Shown here: positions 7,980 to 18,248 of the stretch, piece by piece | Layout: every line of letters begins with the position of its first letter | How positions within the stretch are numbered: position 1 is the stretch's first letter | DNA from: Deltaproteobacteria bacterium ADurb.Bin207 | GTDB taxonomy: Bacteria; Myxococcota_A; Polyangia; Polyangiales; Polyangiaceae | DNA length: 36,277 nt | Assembly (NCBI GenBank): GCA_002070115.1 | Contig: MWCO01000063.1 | Coordinates: 1-36,277 of the forward strand | Reading direction: 5' to 3' | Position numbers and translations under genes: made by a program | Notes under the pieces: generated by a model | Told to the model about the DNA's origin: nothing | The model's database searches: none | The model's input: only the letters and a program-made list of their open reading frames with translations

Positions 7980-10900
7980 CTAAGAGCCGAGACGTTTGAT
8001 GGCTTCGCCATAGGCATCTGAAGCTACGAAGACGATGAGGTCTCGCGCTTCGGCGTTGCGTCCGATCCAATTCATTCTATCTTTTCCGGAGGCTGGAGGT
8101 CCCGAGGGGTGTCCTCCGGACCAGGCGATGGCTTTGAGGGCTACGGAAAGGCCACCTTGCGCGAGCAGCGCGGCCCGGTCGCCCCATCCATTGATGGCGA
8201 TATTGAGGGTAGAGGCGCGATTATCGAGAGCACCACCCACTTCAAGAGCGAGAGCGGTCATATCCGGATCGACGGTGGCCGGTTTGGCGGCGCTGAGTTT
8301 TTGTGTGGCCTCGGCGAAGCGCCGCGCGTCGATGGTCACCGGTTGGAAGGAGGGAGCCAGTGTTTTTACGAGTGCCGCGACCGTAGGCACAAGGTCGATC
8401 GGTGCGGTTCGGGCCAACACGCTTCCTCTGGCTTGCACGATTTTTAGGGCTCGGATGAGCAGGAAGTCACGAACGGCATGCTCATCGGTGGTGAGCATGG
8501 CCGATCCCAACACCACGATGGGAGGATTGGATTGGATCGGGACACAGGTAGGTCCGAGAGCGGGAGATACGAATACTTGTAGATTGTGAACTCCCATGCT
8601 GCTTGCAGCCGCTACGATCGCCTCTTGCATTTGTGTGGAGGACGGTGGAACAGCGGAGGCCCGGAGGGCTTTCAAGTCCATGGGGAAAGCGGTTTCGAAA
8701 AGGTCTCCCGCTCGTTTGAGCAGCGCTCGCAACGCTGGAGTCAGCACCTCGGGGGCCAAGATATCATCGAGATTGACGGAACAAGCGCTAGGGCCAAAGG
8801 AGGAAAGTTGGACTTCCCTTGTTCCTTCGAGCACATCGACGACTGCGCGTGCGACCGCTGCCCCTGCCTCATCGTCGCGAATGGATGCAACCGTTTCCAG
8901 GGTGGCAAATAGGTCAGGACTGAATCTTCCGGTTCGAAGAGCCCGAGCCGTATCTTTGGAAGCTCGATCGAGCAGCAATTCCAGGGATTTTTCGTGACCT
9001 TGTCTGCGATGGAATTCGGCCAAGGCGCGAAGGGGAGAGGCAGCGGAAGGCGCTTGTTTGTAGAGACGATCGAGGATTTCCTGAGCTTTGTTCGCGTTTC
9101 CTTCGAGTTGCTCATGAATGAGCGCGAGCCGAATCGTTTGCTCTCTTTTGGCATCTGGGCTTTGCGCTTGATTGACAAGCTGCGTGCCCAATTCGATGGC
9201 TTTGGAAGCATCGCCCGTGGCTCGAAACACATCAATCAAGCGTTCCTGCGCCTGGATGTCCTCGGGGTTGCGTTTGAGCACCTCCCGCAAACACGATTCT
9301 GCTCGTTCCAGATTGGGGAGATGGTCCAGATAAATGGCACCGAGTTTTCGGTAGATTTCCCCTTGTTGCTGAACGTTGGACACGAGGCGCGTGAGACGGA
9401 GCAAAGCCTGTTCGGCGCCGCCCCAGTCTTCTTCCATCGCGGCCGTAAGAGCGAACGCTTCCAGCGCGGGTTGATGATCCGGATTGGCTTCCAACGCCGC
9501 GGCAAGTGCTCTTTTTGCCCCACCGATCTCTCCCACTTCCGCCAGCACTTTGCCACGAAGGACCTCTATCTCCACTCGCTCCTGTGGGTCTGTCGTGGCT
9601 TCGAGCCGCCGTTCGAGCAGCAATGCAAGCTGGGCGGCATCTTTTTCTTCGGTGTAAAGCACGCGAAGGTTATCGAATACATCCCGATACCCGATATCGA
9701 TGTCGGATGCTTCTTCGAAAGCCCTGCGCCCCCGTTCTCGCTCCTGGACTTTGTCAATCCACATTTTTGCCGCCCGATACCACAATTCGGCCCGGTGCAT
9801 GTCCACGTTGCTTTTTCGAGCAAGGCTCTCCAGTTCCTCTGCCGCTCGGGCGTACTCCCCCGTTTTTTCCAGCACGTCGACCAACTCCAGATGAGCTTGG
9901 AAAAAACCCGGTTCGCGATCGATTGCCATTTGGAATAGCTGGGAAGCTTCTTCTTGTTCATCCATGCGCGTGAGCGCTTGTGCCGCATGGACGAGCAGAG
10001 CGGCGCTTTCGATTTCGTTGTCAGACAATCCCGACAGGGTTTTGGCAGTCTGCACGACGATCGCATCGTCGCCCTGTTCACGGGCATGGGCAAAGGAGCT
10101 GCGAAGAGCCCAAAGGGAGGGATTCGGCTGTTGTGCCGCGGCACGAGCGAGGTCCGCCAAGTCGGTCCACGATGATTCCCGCAAGCGGATACGAGAAGCG
10201 ACGACAGCATGCGCGTCGACCTCGGGACCTTGCAGTGCTCTGACCAATTCGCTAGCGATGGGCTCGAGATCGCCATCTCGCCCCATTCCGATGAATGCGT
10301 GCTCAATGCGCCGCAAACTCAACAGGTGTTGGGGGGGTTGCTCGAGAATGGTTCGATGCCACAGCAGCGCGCTGGCCATATCGCCGCGACCGACTTCATC
10401 GAGTTCCGCGAGTTGTTCGAGCACCTCGCGACGCTTTTCCATGGGCAGTTCTTCTTGGCGAACCTGGCTCATGAGCAAGTCGGTGAGGTGAGTGGTGGAA
10501 GCCCCCGCCAACTCGCAGCGTTCTATGCAGAGGAGCGCTAGTTCGCCAGCGCCACAGTCCAACGCTTGGGAGGCCAATTTCGCGGCATCATCGACGTGAG
10601 CTTGGCGCTCACTTTCCAGTGCGGCTTCCAACAACAGGATGGCTTTTTCCATTCCTTCGGACTCGTTAGCTCGGTCCAACCGCCAAGCGATCCAATCTTC
10701 TGGGCGTTCTTCACTGAACCGCTCGTACAAAGCCCGAAGCGCCGCGTCTTTAGGCCTTGCCCGACATGCTCGTTCCATCAATGCGACAGCCAGAGAAGTA
10801 TCGCGTTCGACCATCAACAAAGCTTCGCGACAAGCATCCAAGCTTGCTTCAATCGGGTCGTTCGTCGTTTCCCGACGTACCCGAAGCCACTCGATCACCC

Positions 10901-13331
10901 CATCGGCATCGCCCCGATGTCGAGCGTATTGTTCCGCAAGGCTCGCCGCATACGGTAGGGATGGGTCTTTGTCGTGGGATAACCGCAGCAGGTCGATGTA
11001 ATCATCTTCTCCGGGCCCTCGAAGCAACGCTGCTTCGAGGGCGTAGGCGGCGCCTTTCGCACCTTCGGCCCGCGCGGCAAGTTCCACGACACGGTTTGCG
11101 TGTAGGTCGGGTTCCATCGAACGCAACGCGCGAACGGCAGCTTCGAAGCTGGGCTCCATGGAGAGCACTCGGGCGTATTCCTGCGACGCTCTTTCCGAAT
11201 CTCCCAAGGATTCCGCGATGATAGCTGCGACCAGGGCGTTGTCTCGTTCTCGAATATGGTCTCCACCCCAGGAGGCGATATGGTCGATGATGCTATCGGT
11301 AAACCCCTTTTCGATTGCCATTTCAAGTTCGAGCAACCGCGCCACGGCGCCGTTGAAAGACGAATCACGTAGAGCTGCCACACGCTGCCAAAACTCATCG
11401 GAGTCCAAGCGCAGAGCAGCGGCGCGTCCCACCGCGGACAAGCATCGGAGCGGCAAAGCTCCCATCGAGCACGCATCGATACGGGAAGCATCACGCACGT
11501 CAGTGAGCGCCGATCGCGCTGCGGCCCCGAGCGCAGCCAAGTTCTGTTGGCCGAGAAGTGTCGAAACCAAAGGTTCCACCGGCCCGTACTTCTCTTGAAA
11601 AAGAGCGGCAAGGACGACACGGTCGGCAGGAGAAAATGCGTTGGATCCAGGTTCCGCCAAAGCGCGGTCCAACGCATTTCGGTCTGCGGATTCCACGGCT
11701 CGCATCGCAAGCATGCGCAACGCAACCGCGTGATGAGGTCCGGTGGCGAGTTTGTCCAACCAGTTCATCGCTTGAGGACGAGAATCCTGGTGCTGGCTTG
11801 CGAGGGCGGCAGCAAGCCATAACGCGCCGCCTCCCATACCCCGAACATCGTCCAAAGCGCGAAGCGCCCGGGCTGCTGCTTTGGTATCCCCCTTACGTAA
11901 CGCGGCTTTGGCTCTGGGCAAGGCCTCGTAGGCCTGCACCGTTTCTCCGGGCTCCGCGGGAGCTTTTTCTGCTTCTCGAATGCGGGCGACAAGAGCCGCC
12001 CCCTGCTCCAACGACGCGAGAGGAGGAACATCCGGCCATCGTGGCGGTTCCTTCTCTTGCGTTTCGTCATTGAGATAGTGGATCAATTTGGTTAGATGCG
12101 GACGCGGATCTGACGGTACGATGCGGGCTGCCAAGTCGATCTGCTTCGCACTCACGTCATCGTCCAAATGAAGCTGTGCGTTCAAGTGCGCGTCCATCAG
12201 CAATGCATGGACTTTGGCTTCGGGGGTCGGAGCCGTTCGCGCTTCCGTTTCCAACTCATTTTTCACGTCGGCCCAACGGCGCTCTCGATTGGCAAGGTAA
12301 CGCGTTTGGCGCTGAAGCAGTGGATGGTCTTTATCCATGTCGGAAGCTGCTTTAGCGACCGCCACAGCTTTTTCGTCATCTCCCACCATCGCGCACAATT
12401 CAGAAATCGCGAGCATAATCCGGGCTCTTTGCTCACCGATGTCCCTGGCGGCAGCTTCTTCGGCAAACCAAGCCGCCCGCGCCTCCCATTCCGTTCGCAT
12501 TTCCCGTTCCATGAGATGAGCCGAGGCGTCTCGCTCGTCGGGCCATGGATTTTTCGGAGGCTCCAACGGAGGCGGAGATACGGAGCGAACCAGCGCCGAT
12601 TCTTGGGCACTATCAGCACTTGCAAGCTGCTCTGAACGCGACGTCGCCGGTGAGTCCGAGGTCACGGTGATTCCTTGGCCTCGAAATACTTCCGTGACTT
12701 CGTCTTGGGGATACTTGCGGTCTTCGGGTTCCAGCAGTTTGGGACCGGCGGATACCGGCTCGTCAAGCTCGTTTGGTTGCAGCCCCGGAAGGGGAGTATC
12801 TACAGCCGCTGGAACCGGTGTTGCATCCGCGGGCGCCGGAGAAATAAGGTCGTCGCGCAAGTCGGCAAAAGGATCGAACGAATGAGACAGGTCCGCGTCG
12901 TTTGCCTCGTCGGTTCTTGAAGCCAAGGTCCGTAAGGAAAACGGCTCCGAACTGGATGTCGGGGCGGATGCGGGCTGTTGTGCCACTTCATCTTCGGCTG
13001 GAATGGTAGGTTGGGAACCGCGGGAAAAAAGGCTAGAAAGTCCTGAAGCACCGCCCAGACCGCGAACTGAATCCGCGAGCAACTCCGCTGGCACCTGTCC
13101 CACCACCGTGCATTCGTCATCATCATCTTCTTCTTGTGAAACGAGATGACCAGCGGGTGGCTTCAGCGTAGCGGGAGCATCTCCTGCACTTTCAGAGGCC
13201 TCTGTTCCAGGCGGAGGCGGTGTTTTGTCATCGGGTAAGGACGGATTCAAGGGAGACTCGTCCCAAGCCTCGAGCGCACTGTCCCAATCTCCTGCCATTT
13301 GCCCATTTTTGTTGTCGCTGTCGGTACTCAC
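7980..13331 (-). CDS. Giant TPR protein with degenerate zincin-like C-terminal domain (1783 aa)
   Basis: This is a soluble-looking protein with no signal peptide or membrane helix. Residues 1-290 are disordered and acidic/Pro-rich, with an EEDDDDE tract at about 67-73 followed by CTVVGQVPAELLA. Residues about 290-1500 are a helical TPR array (for example LGDSERASQEYARVL, TGEYARAAEELESLA, NPEDIQAQERLIDVF). Residues about 1560-1783 form a non-TPR domain homologous to the end of the adjacent 1589-aa protein: VHNLQVFVS, PPIVVLGSAML, LIRALKIVQARG (1625-1636), GDRAALLAQGGLSVAL and RDLIVFVASDAYGEAIKRLG. Its layout follows M48-type zincins, but HExxH is replaced by RALKI, so no zinc peptidase activity is expected. 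The start overlaps the upstream stop by four bases (13328-13331), implying translational coupling. A scaffold role is inferred. Confidence 0.85.
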   Translation of the reverse strand: MSTDSDNKNGQMAGDWDSALEAWDESPLNPSLPDDKTPPPPGTEASESAGDAPATLKPPAGHLVSQEEDDDDECTVVGQVPAELLADSVRGLGGASGLSSLFSRGSQPTIPAEDEVAQQPASAPTSSSEPFSLRTLASRTDEANDADLSHSFDPFADLRDDLISPAPADATPVPAAVDTPLPGLQPNELDEPVSAGPKLLEPEDRKYPQDEVTEVFRGQGITVTSDSPATSRSEQLASADSAQESALVRSVSPPPLEPPKNPWPDERDASAHLMEREMRTEWEARAAWFAEEAAARDIGEQRARIMLAISELCAMVGDDEKAVAVAKAASDMDKDHPLLQRQTRYLANRERRWADVKNELETEARTAPTPEAKVHALLMDAHLNAQLHLDDDVSAKQIDLAARIVPSDPRPHLTKLIHYLNDETQEKEPPRWPDVPPLASLEQGAALVARIREAEKAPAEPGETVQAYEALPRAKAALRKGDTKAAARALRALDDVRGMGGGALWLAAALASQHQDSRPQAMNWLDKLATGPHHAVALRMLAMRAVESADRNALDRALAEPGSNAFSPADRVVLAALFQEKYGPVEPLVSTLLGQQNLAALGAAARSALTDVRDASRIDACSMGALPLRCLSAVGRAAALRLDSDEFWQRVAALRDSSFNGAVARLLELEMAIEKGFTDSIIDHIASWGGDHIRERDNALVAAIIAESLGDSERASQEYARVLSMEPSFEAAVRALRSMEPDLHANRVVELAARAEGAKGAAYALEAALLRGPGEDDYIDLLRLSHDKDPSLPYAASLAEQYARHRGDADGVIEWLRVRRETTNDPIEASLDACREALLMVERDTSLAVALMERACRARPKDAALRALYERFSEERPEDWIAWRLDRANESEGMEKAILLLEAALESERQAHVDDAAKLASQALDCGAGELALLCIERCELAGASTTHLTDLLMSQVRQEELPMEKRREVLEQLAELDEVGRGDMASALLWHRTILEQPPQHLLSLRRIEHAFIGMGRDGDLEPIASELVRALQGPEVDAHAVVASRIRLRESSWTDLADLARAAAQQPNPSLWALRSSFAHAREQGDDAIVVQTAKTLSGLSDNEIESAALLVHAAQALTRMDEQEEASQLFQMAIDREPGFFQAHLELVDVLEKTGEYARAAEELESLARKSNVDMHRAELWYRAAKMWIDKVQERERGRRAFEEASDIDIGYRDVFDNLRVLYTEEKDAAQLALLLERRLEATTDPQERVEIEVLRGKVLAEVGEIGGAKRALAAALEANPDHQPALEAFALTAAMEEDWGGAEQALLRLTRLVSNVQQQGEIYRKLGAIYLDHLPNLERAESCLREVLKRNPEDIQAQERLIDVFRATGDASKAIELGTQLVNQAQSPDAKREQTIRLALIHEQLEGNANKAQEILDRLYKQAPSAASPLRALAEFHRRQGHEKSLELLLDRASKDTARALRTGRFSPDLFATLETVASIRDDEAGAAVARAVVDVLEGTREVQLSSFGPSACSVNLDDILAPEVLTPALRALLKRAGDLFETAFPMDLKALRASAVPPSSTQMQEAIVAAASSMGVHNLQVFVSPALGPTCVPIQSNPPIVVLGSAMLTTDEHAVRDFLLIRALKIVQARGSVLARTAPIDLVPTVAALVKTLAPSFQPVTIDARRFAEATQKLSAAKPATVDPDMTALALEVGGALDNRASTLNIAINGWGDRAALLAQGGLSVALKAIAWSGGHPSGPPASGKDRMNWIGRNAEARDLIVFVASDAYGEAIKRLGS

Positions 13332-16300
13332 CGGACCCCCATGCCCAATTGATTGCGCAACTCGAGATATCGGTCGCTCAACACGAAAGCGACAAGCTCA
13401 CGAGCACGCTGGTCCTCTGCCACGATCGCTTGCAATTCGTTACGCGGGACACCGAATACCTCCGCCAAAACCAAGGATACGTCGCCTGCCGCAATGGCTG
13501 CCATCCGGTCCATGCTCGACAGGGCGAAGCGCACCCATACAATCGGATCGATCTGGGAAGCTGCCACTGCTTGACAAATCTCCTGCAACACGCTTTTCAA
13601 TCGTCGAGGTAACGCCTTGCCAATCAGCCGTTGGGTTTCAGCGACCATGGCATAAGGCGGAGCCGCAATCGGCGTTCCCACGAGATTGCAGACCGCAATC
13701 ACAATGGATGCCACCGTGGGCGCATCGCGTGTGCGAAGAACGGAAATCCCTCTTCGAATCGCGAAAAGCTCGCGGGCGACGGCCTGACGCGCGTGGGGCG
13801 CAAGGGGGGCCGATATCTCATTGCCTACGACCAGGAAGGGTTTTTCTCCTGGCACACCGGTGACGCCATAAGGTTCTCTGCCTCCGACATAAAGGTCGAA
13901 ATCGCTCAAACCCAGCGCCCCAGCCCAATGCGCGATTTCATTCCTCAACGGAAGACCATCTCGTGGATCTACACGATTTTTCTTGGTGACGGACAGTCCG
14001 ACCAGGGTAGGCCCGAGCGCTTCGCTGATCACGGGGGCCAACTGTTGGAACAAAGCGGGCAAAGCACCGACATCACGAGGGTCCGCGATCGCGGCAATCA
14101 CCGCATCATCGAGGGCTACCTGCGGCGTGCGCGCTACTCGACCGTCAAGACTCTCGAGTTCCTGAAGCGCATCGTCGCCCCCCCGCCCCATGGCAACCAT
14201 CACCCCCAGACAGGCCTGACGACGTTGCAGGTCTCCTTGTTCTTTCGAAATGCGGGCAAGCAACACCACATCGCTGGGTTCTGGAGCCATGGAGACTCGC
14301 CGCACCAAGGTTAGACGCGCTTTGCTCAGCAACGAGGCTCGCAACTGCCCATCGCCCACATGAGGATGGTCCATGAGAAATTGCATGGCCTCGGCATCGG
14401 CGGGGGATTCGGACAGCAGTTGAACGACCGACGGCAACGCTCCACTGGGGTCGCCGGTTTTGTCTCGATGGATGACCATCGCCAACCGCGCTGCCTGAAT
14501 TCGTCCCGGCGCGTTTTCCCGCTCGTGCATCAACGTCTCGAGCACCGCGGTAGCCTGCCCCCAAGCCTCGTTCGTAGCCGCGGCTTTCGCCAACCGCTCA
14601 CGCACGGGCAGCGTGGACAAGCCGGTGGTGTGAAGCGTCATCAGTATTTCGAAGGACCGTTTGTGGTCCCCCAATTTGTTTTCGCACAAGTCCACGGCCG
14701 CCATGCCGGAGACAAGACGCTGCTGAGCGGGCGCTTCTTTATGAGCTGCCAAACGAGCCAACGCATCGACCGCCTCCCCAAACGCCCCTTGTCGGATATA
14801 CACTTCTCCCGATAGGGCGAGCGCCCCGACATGATCTGGCTCCATCAGGGTTACGTTTTCCAAAGCGGCCATGGCCGCGGCAAAATCGCCTTTTTGACGA
14901 AGAACGCGCGCTTGTTCCCAGAACATTTTGGCGATTTCCTCAGGGTCTTCGGCGAATTCCAGGCGACGCGCGATGAGGGTAAGCAAGTAGTCATTGTCTT
15001 CACGGGCTCTGACTCTTCGAAAAAGTCTGTCGAAACAGACGAACCGATGCCCGTCCCGCTGAAAGCCTTTTGCCAGCGCTAGTTCACCACGCTCCTGATC
15101 ATCGCCTCGGTCGATCCACAACAACCCTGCCGTTTCAAAAAACTCCGCTGCTCGGGCATCGTTGGAGCAAAGCGCGCCCAAGCGCTCGCAAGCCGTCGCA
15201 GTCCACCGAACGTCATCCACCATGCTTGCGGCAGCACGGACACCTTCCCATGCCACAATATCGTCGTCCCGAGCCGCACAAACACGACGAAAAACATCTA
15301 AGGCCTGTTCCCCTTCGCCCGCGGCAAGCAGCGACCATCCTGCAAGCATACGGGCGTCGATTTTAGCGCGATTGTCGAGAGCGTCGTTCAGTCCGAGCAA
15401 TGCTTTCGCGCGTTTTCTCGGGTCACATCCAGCCGGCGCCAACTCCAAGTTCATGAGTTGTGCGGGCGGTTCCGAGCTATCGAGCAAGGGTGGAGAGTCC
15501 GAAGGGGTCGAACGAGTGAGATCGATCAACGATGCACTTGCTTCCAAAGCACTCGCCGTTTCTTTTTCCACGTGACGAGCAAGAAGACGTCGAGCCGAGC
15601 TTTCGCTAGCTTCGTCTTCCGCGGCACAAGACGCCACGAGCCACTCGATGGCCGGCACCACACCGCCATCGGCCATGGCCCAAGCCTGCGCCAAGTCACG
15701 AGCTGCATCACGGTCTTTTTCGACGCTACGAGCGAAGCGGTATCGTTCTGCCGCCACGACCGCCGAAGCACGAAGTCCCAGTGTTTCGAGCCCACCCATG
15801 GCTCTTTCGCGCGCGGTAGCATCTTCGAATTCAGGAGCATGCACCAAACGCCCCAGCCATCCAGCGACACCAATTTCCCCCAACGCATCCCGTTCGAGCG
15901 CGTCCAACGCGGCAGAAGCCTGGTCGTCGTCGCCTCCCTCGGCCGATTCGACCGCGAAACGCTCCAACGCCAAAGACACTTTGTCCGCGCCGCATTCCTC
16001 GTTCAAGTCCAGCATACGACGTCGTCCATCGATGGTTTCCGTATCGAGGGCGACAGTCGCCCACAAAAGCGCGGCAGCGGCGGCCTCGGGCAGCAGGTCA
16101 CGAGCAGCGCGAATCGATTGTAAGGCAGCGTTTTTGTCTTTCGCTTTCCAAAATAGGAAAGCTGCTTCGAGGTGCAACGCGGCCGCCAACTCCGCATCTT
16201 CGAGACTGGTAGCCGATGTGCTCACGACCCGCGCTGCTGCTTGTGCGTCGTCCGACATTCGCAACAAATCCGCGAGAAGCACGCTTACGAGCAAGTCACT

Positions 16301-18097
16301 GTTATCCTGCTCATGCAATACCGATAGCGTTTTCATCGCTCGTTGCGAGTCCCCCGCGCGGGCACGGAGCAGTTGTGCCACGACACGCAAGGCACGAGCG
16401 ATGGCAGGGTCCTCCTCGACGTCCGCGAGAGCTTCGATTCGGTCCGGGGAGCGCGAAGCTTTCGAATCCTCAGCATCGAGTTTGGAAAGACCGAGCGCAT
16501 AAGCAGCGAGCATTCGGCCTAGCCATGCTCCGGCTTGTACGTTCGACAACGAATCGAGTGCTTTTTCTGTTTCCGGGTCTTTTCGTTGGAGCCGCAGCCG
16601 CGCGAGTTCAAACCACAACGAAGCATGCTCTTCCGCCCCCGACCCCGCAGCTATCAAACGTCTGGTCGAGTCTTCATACCAACTATCATCTTCGAGAATG
16701 GAAGAGAAAGCCCTTGCCAAACGAGATACGACACCGTGCTCGACTCCGAACATGGCGGCTTGAGACATAGCCGCCTTGGCCCCTGACACATCATTCGCCA
16801 AAATCGCCCATGCCCAAGCCGCAAGAAGATAAGAGCGCCCTTTGGCTTCGTCAGACAAGCCGTGTTCCGCCATCGCCTCGAGCGATGCAGCAAAAGCAGT
16901 GGGGTCGCTGTCGAGCAGCAGGTCCGTTTGCAAAGCCCTTGCCGGGATACAGCCTTGATCCGACGACAATGCATTGGTTAGCGCTTCGAGCGCCGCTTCT
17001 CGTTCTCCACGAGCGGCAGCGCCCTCGAATATGCGCAGCCACAAGGCCGCAGCCAAAGGCCCAGAGCGTAGCGGCAGCAATCGTTGCGCAAGGGAAGCCG
17101 CGGTTTGAGCATCACCTGCTTTTTCGGCAGCTTGCATTCGCGCAAGGAGCACAACGCCATCCTCGGGGAGTTGTGACACCGCAAGGTCCAACAACGATGT
17201 TGCCGCATCGATATCACCTGAACGCTGAGCTGCCTGCGCGGCACGAAGGAACAAACTCGCCACATGGGCAGATGTTCGAACATGGGAAGGAACTGCATCC
17301 ACACCCACCGATTCATCCTGCATGGCCGCCAAGATGATGCTGGCTTGTTTTTTCAACGCCTCGGCGATCAAATCCTCTCGTTGCTCGCGTCGGGCCAAAC
17401 GCTCGAGCAAAAGGGCTGCACGAAATCGGTGGGGAGAATCCAATTCTTCGACGGCATGGATGTGGTCGAGGGCTTTGTCCCCGTTGCCGCGTTCGTGCTC
17501 TTCTTTCGCCAAGTCCAGCAGCAGCAAAGCCTTCCAAGCCGTCGGCTCGGCCAATCGAACGCGTTCTTCCATCGCCCGAATGCGCAGGTCCTTGTCTTCC
17601 GTCTTTCCACTCACGATTTCGAGTTCGAGCCATGCGGCAGCAAGGTCCGGATCATCCGTCACCGCTTGTTCGAAAGCGTCTTTCGCTCGTACGGGGTCGC
17701 TTTCGTGCTCCAACAGACAGGAACCTTGCAGCAAGGTTGCGCGTGCGATTTGCGGGGGAGTCGTTGCCGCGCGCACCAGCGCATCGAATAGTTTTCCTAG
17801 ATTTTTGAAGGATTTTCGACGTTCCAACAACGAAGCGAGGGACTCGATGGGTTCACGAAAAGCGGGATTCGCATTGTAGGAAGCCAAGTAATCCCTGGCT
17901 GCTCCCGCTTCGTCGCGAATACGCTCTCGCGCCACTGCTGACTCAAAAAAAAGCAATGCACGCTGTTCGTCCGTGGTCGCCACCTCCTGCTCACGAACGA
18001 GCCAATCGATGTGCCGTTGGATGACCTCTGGCACCTCGACCGAAGGGGAAGCAGCAGGAGCCGTTGATCCAGATGAGTTCGCGTCGGAAGAAGTCAT
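13328..18097 (-). CDS. Giant TPR protein with degenerate zincin-like C-terminal domain (1589 aa)
   Basis: This soluble protein has a short Ser/Ala-rich N-terminus, then from about residue 25 a nearly continuous TPR-like helical array (VPEVIQRHIDWLVREQ, DPVRAKDAFEQAVTDDPD, KGDFAAAMAALENVTLMEPD). Residues about 1385-1589 are a separate domain: LSDFDLYVGG, KPFLVVGNEI, AVARELFAIRRG, SSMDRMAAIAAGDVSLVL and ARELVAFVLSDRYLELRNQLG. The ARELFAIRRG segment aligns with the AHELGHxxxGH zinc helix of M48 peptidases, with both His lost (R1442, A1446) but Glu 1443 kept. SMDRMAA matches the ADRAG region carrying the third ligand. It is the first gene of the TPR pair. A GGAGG lies 13 bases before ATG 18097 and a closer CGGA lies four bases before it. 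A scaffold or assembly role is inferred; client unknown. Confidence 0.85.
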   Translation of the reverse strand: MTSSDANSSGSTAPAASPSVEVPEVIQRHIDWLVREQEVATTDEQRALLFFESAVARERIRDEAGAARDYLASYNANPAFREPIESLASLLERRKSFKNLGKLFDALVRAATTPPQIARATLLQGSCLLEHESDPVRAKDAFEQAVTDDPDLAAAWLELEIVSGKTEDKDLRIRAMEERVRLAEPTAWKALLLLDLAKEEHERGNGDKALDHIHAVEELDSPHRFRAALLLERLARREQREDLIAEALKKQASIILAAMQDESVGVDAVPSHVRTSAHVASLFLRAAQAAQRSGDIDAATSLLDLAVSQLPEDGVVLLARMQAAEKAGDAQTAASLAQRLLPLRSGPLAAALWLRIFEGAAARGEREAALEALTNALSSDQGCIPARALQTDLLLDSDPTAFAASLEAMAEHGLSDEAKGRSYLLAAWAWAILANDVSGAKAAMSQAAMFGVEHGVVSRLARAFSSILEDDSWYEDSTRRLIAAGSGAEEHASLWFELARLRLQRKDPETEKALDSLSNVQAGAWLGRMLAAYALGLSKLDAEDSKASRSPDRIEALADVEEDPAIARALRVVAQLLRARAGDSQRAMKTLSVLHEQDNSDLLVSVLLADLLRMSDDAQAAARVVSTSATSLEDAELAAALHLEAAFLFWKAKDKNAALQSIRAARDLLPEAAAAALLWATVALDTETIDGRRRMLDLNEECGADKVSLALERFAVESAEGGDDDQASAALDALERDALGEIGVAGWLGRLVHAPEFEDATARERAMGGLETLGLRASAVVAAERYRFARSVEKDRDAARDLAQAWAMADGGVVPAIEWLVASCAAEDEASESSARRLLARHVEKETASALEASASLIDLTRSTPSDSPPLLDSSEPPAQLMNLELAPAGCDPRKRAKALLGLNDALDNRAKIDARMLAGWSLLAAGEGEQALDVFRRVCAARDDDIVAWEGVRAAASMVDDVRWTATACERLGALCSNDARAAEFFETAGLLWIDRGDDQERGELALAKGFQRDGHRFVCFDRLFRRVRAREDNDYLLTLIARRLEFAEDPEEIAKMFWEQARVLRQKGDFAAAMAALENVTLMEPDHVGALALSGEVYIRQGAFGEAVDALARLAAHKEAPAQQRLVSGMAAVDLCENKLGDHKRSFEILMTLHTTGLSTLPVRERLAKAAATNEAWGQATAVLETLMHERENAPGRIQAARLAMVIHRDKTGDPSGALPSVVQLLSESPADAEAMQFLMDHPHVGDGQLRASLLSKARLTLVRRVSMAPEPSDVVLLARISKEQGDLQRRQACLGVMVAMGRGGDDALQELESLDGRVARTPQVALDDAVIAAIADPRDVGALPALFQQLAPVISEALGPTLVGLSVTKKNRVDPRDGLPLRNEIAHWAGALGLSDFDLYVGGREPYGVTGVPGEKPFLVVGNEISAPLAPHARQAVARELFAIRRGISVLRTRDAPTVASIVIAVCNLVGTPIAAPPYAMVAETQRLIGKALPRRLKSVLQEICQAVAASQIDPIVWVRFALSSMDRMAAIAAGDVSLVLAEVFGVPRNELQAIVAEDQRARELVAFVLSDRYLELRNQLGMGVR

Positions 18098-18199
18098 GCG
18101 ATCCGTGTTACCTCCGTGCGATGCAGGTTGAGCACGCGAGACACCACACGAGTGTAGGCTAGGATGCTTGCGCTGCCTAGACAGTGTCGATGCTGTCGC

Positions 18200-18237
18200 G
18201 GAAAAGCCGTGTTTCGCAAGGGGAAAACACGTTTTCC
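18200..18237. terminator. Inverted repeat after the isomerase gene, possible terminator
   Basis: Arms 18200-18214 and 18225-18237 pair over 13 positions with a two-base bulge and a ten-base loop. An alternative smaller palindrome (GGAAAAC/GTTTTCC) lies at 18222-18237. It starts about a dozen bases after the minus-strand isomerase stop and before the TPR pair. No uridine run follows the stem, so it may only attenuate transcription into the TPR genes. Confidence 0.4.
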
Positions 18238-18248
18238 ACGAGAAGCTT

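Noticed and set aside
8994..9938. 314-codon plus-strand frame
   Set aside because: Antisense shadow of the 1783-aa TPR gene; no motif, and Phe/His-rich composition.
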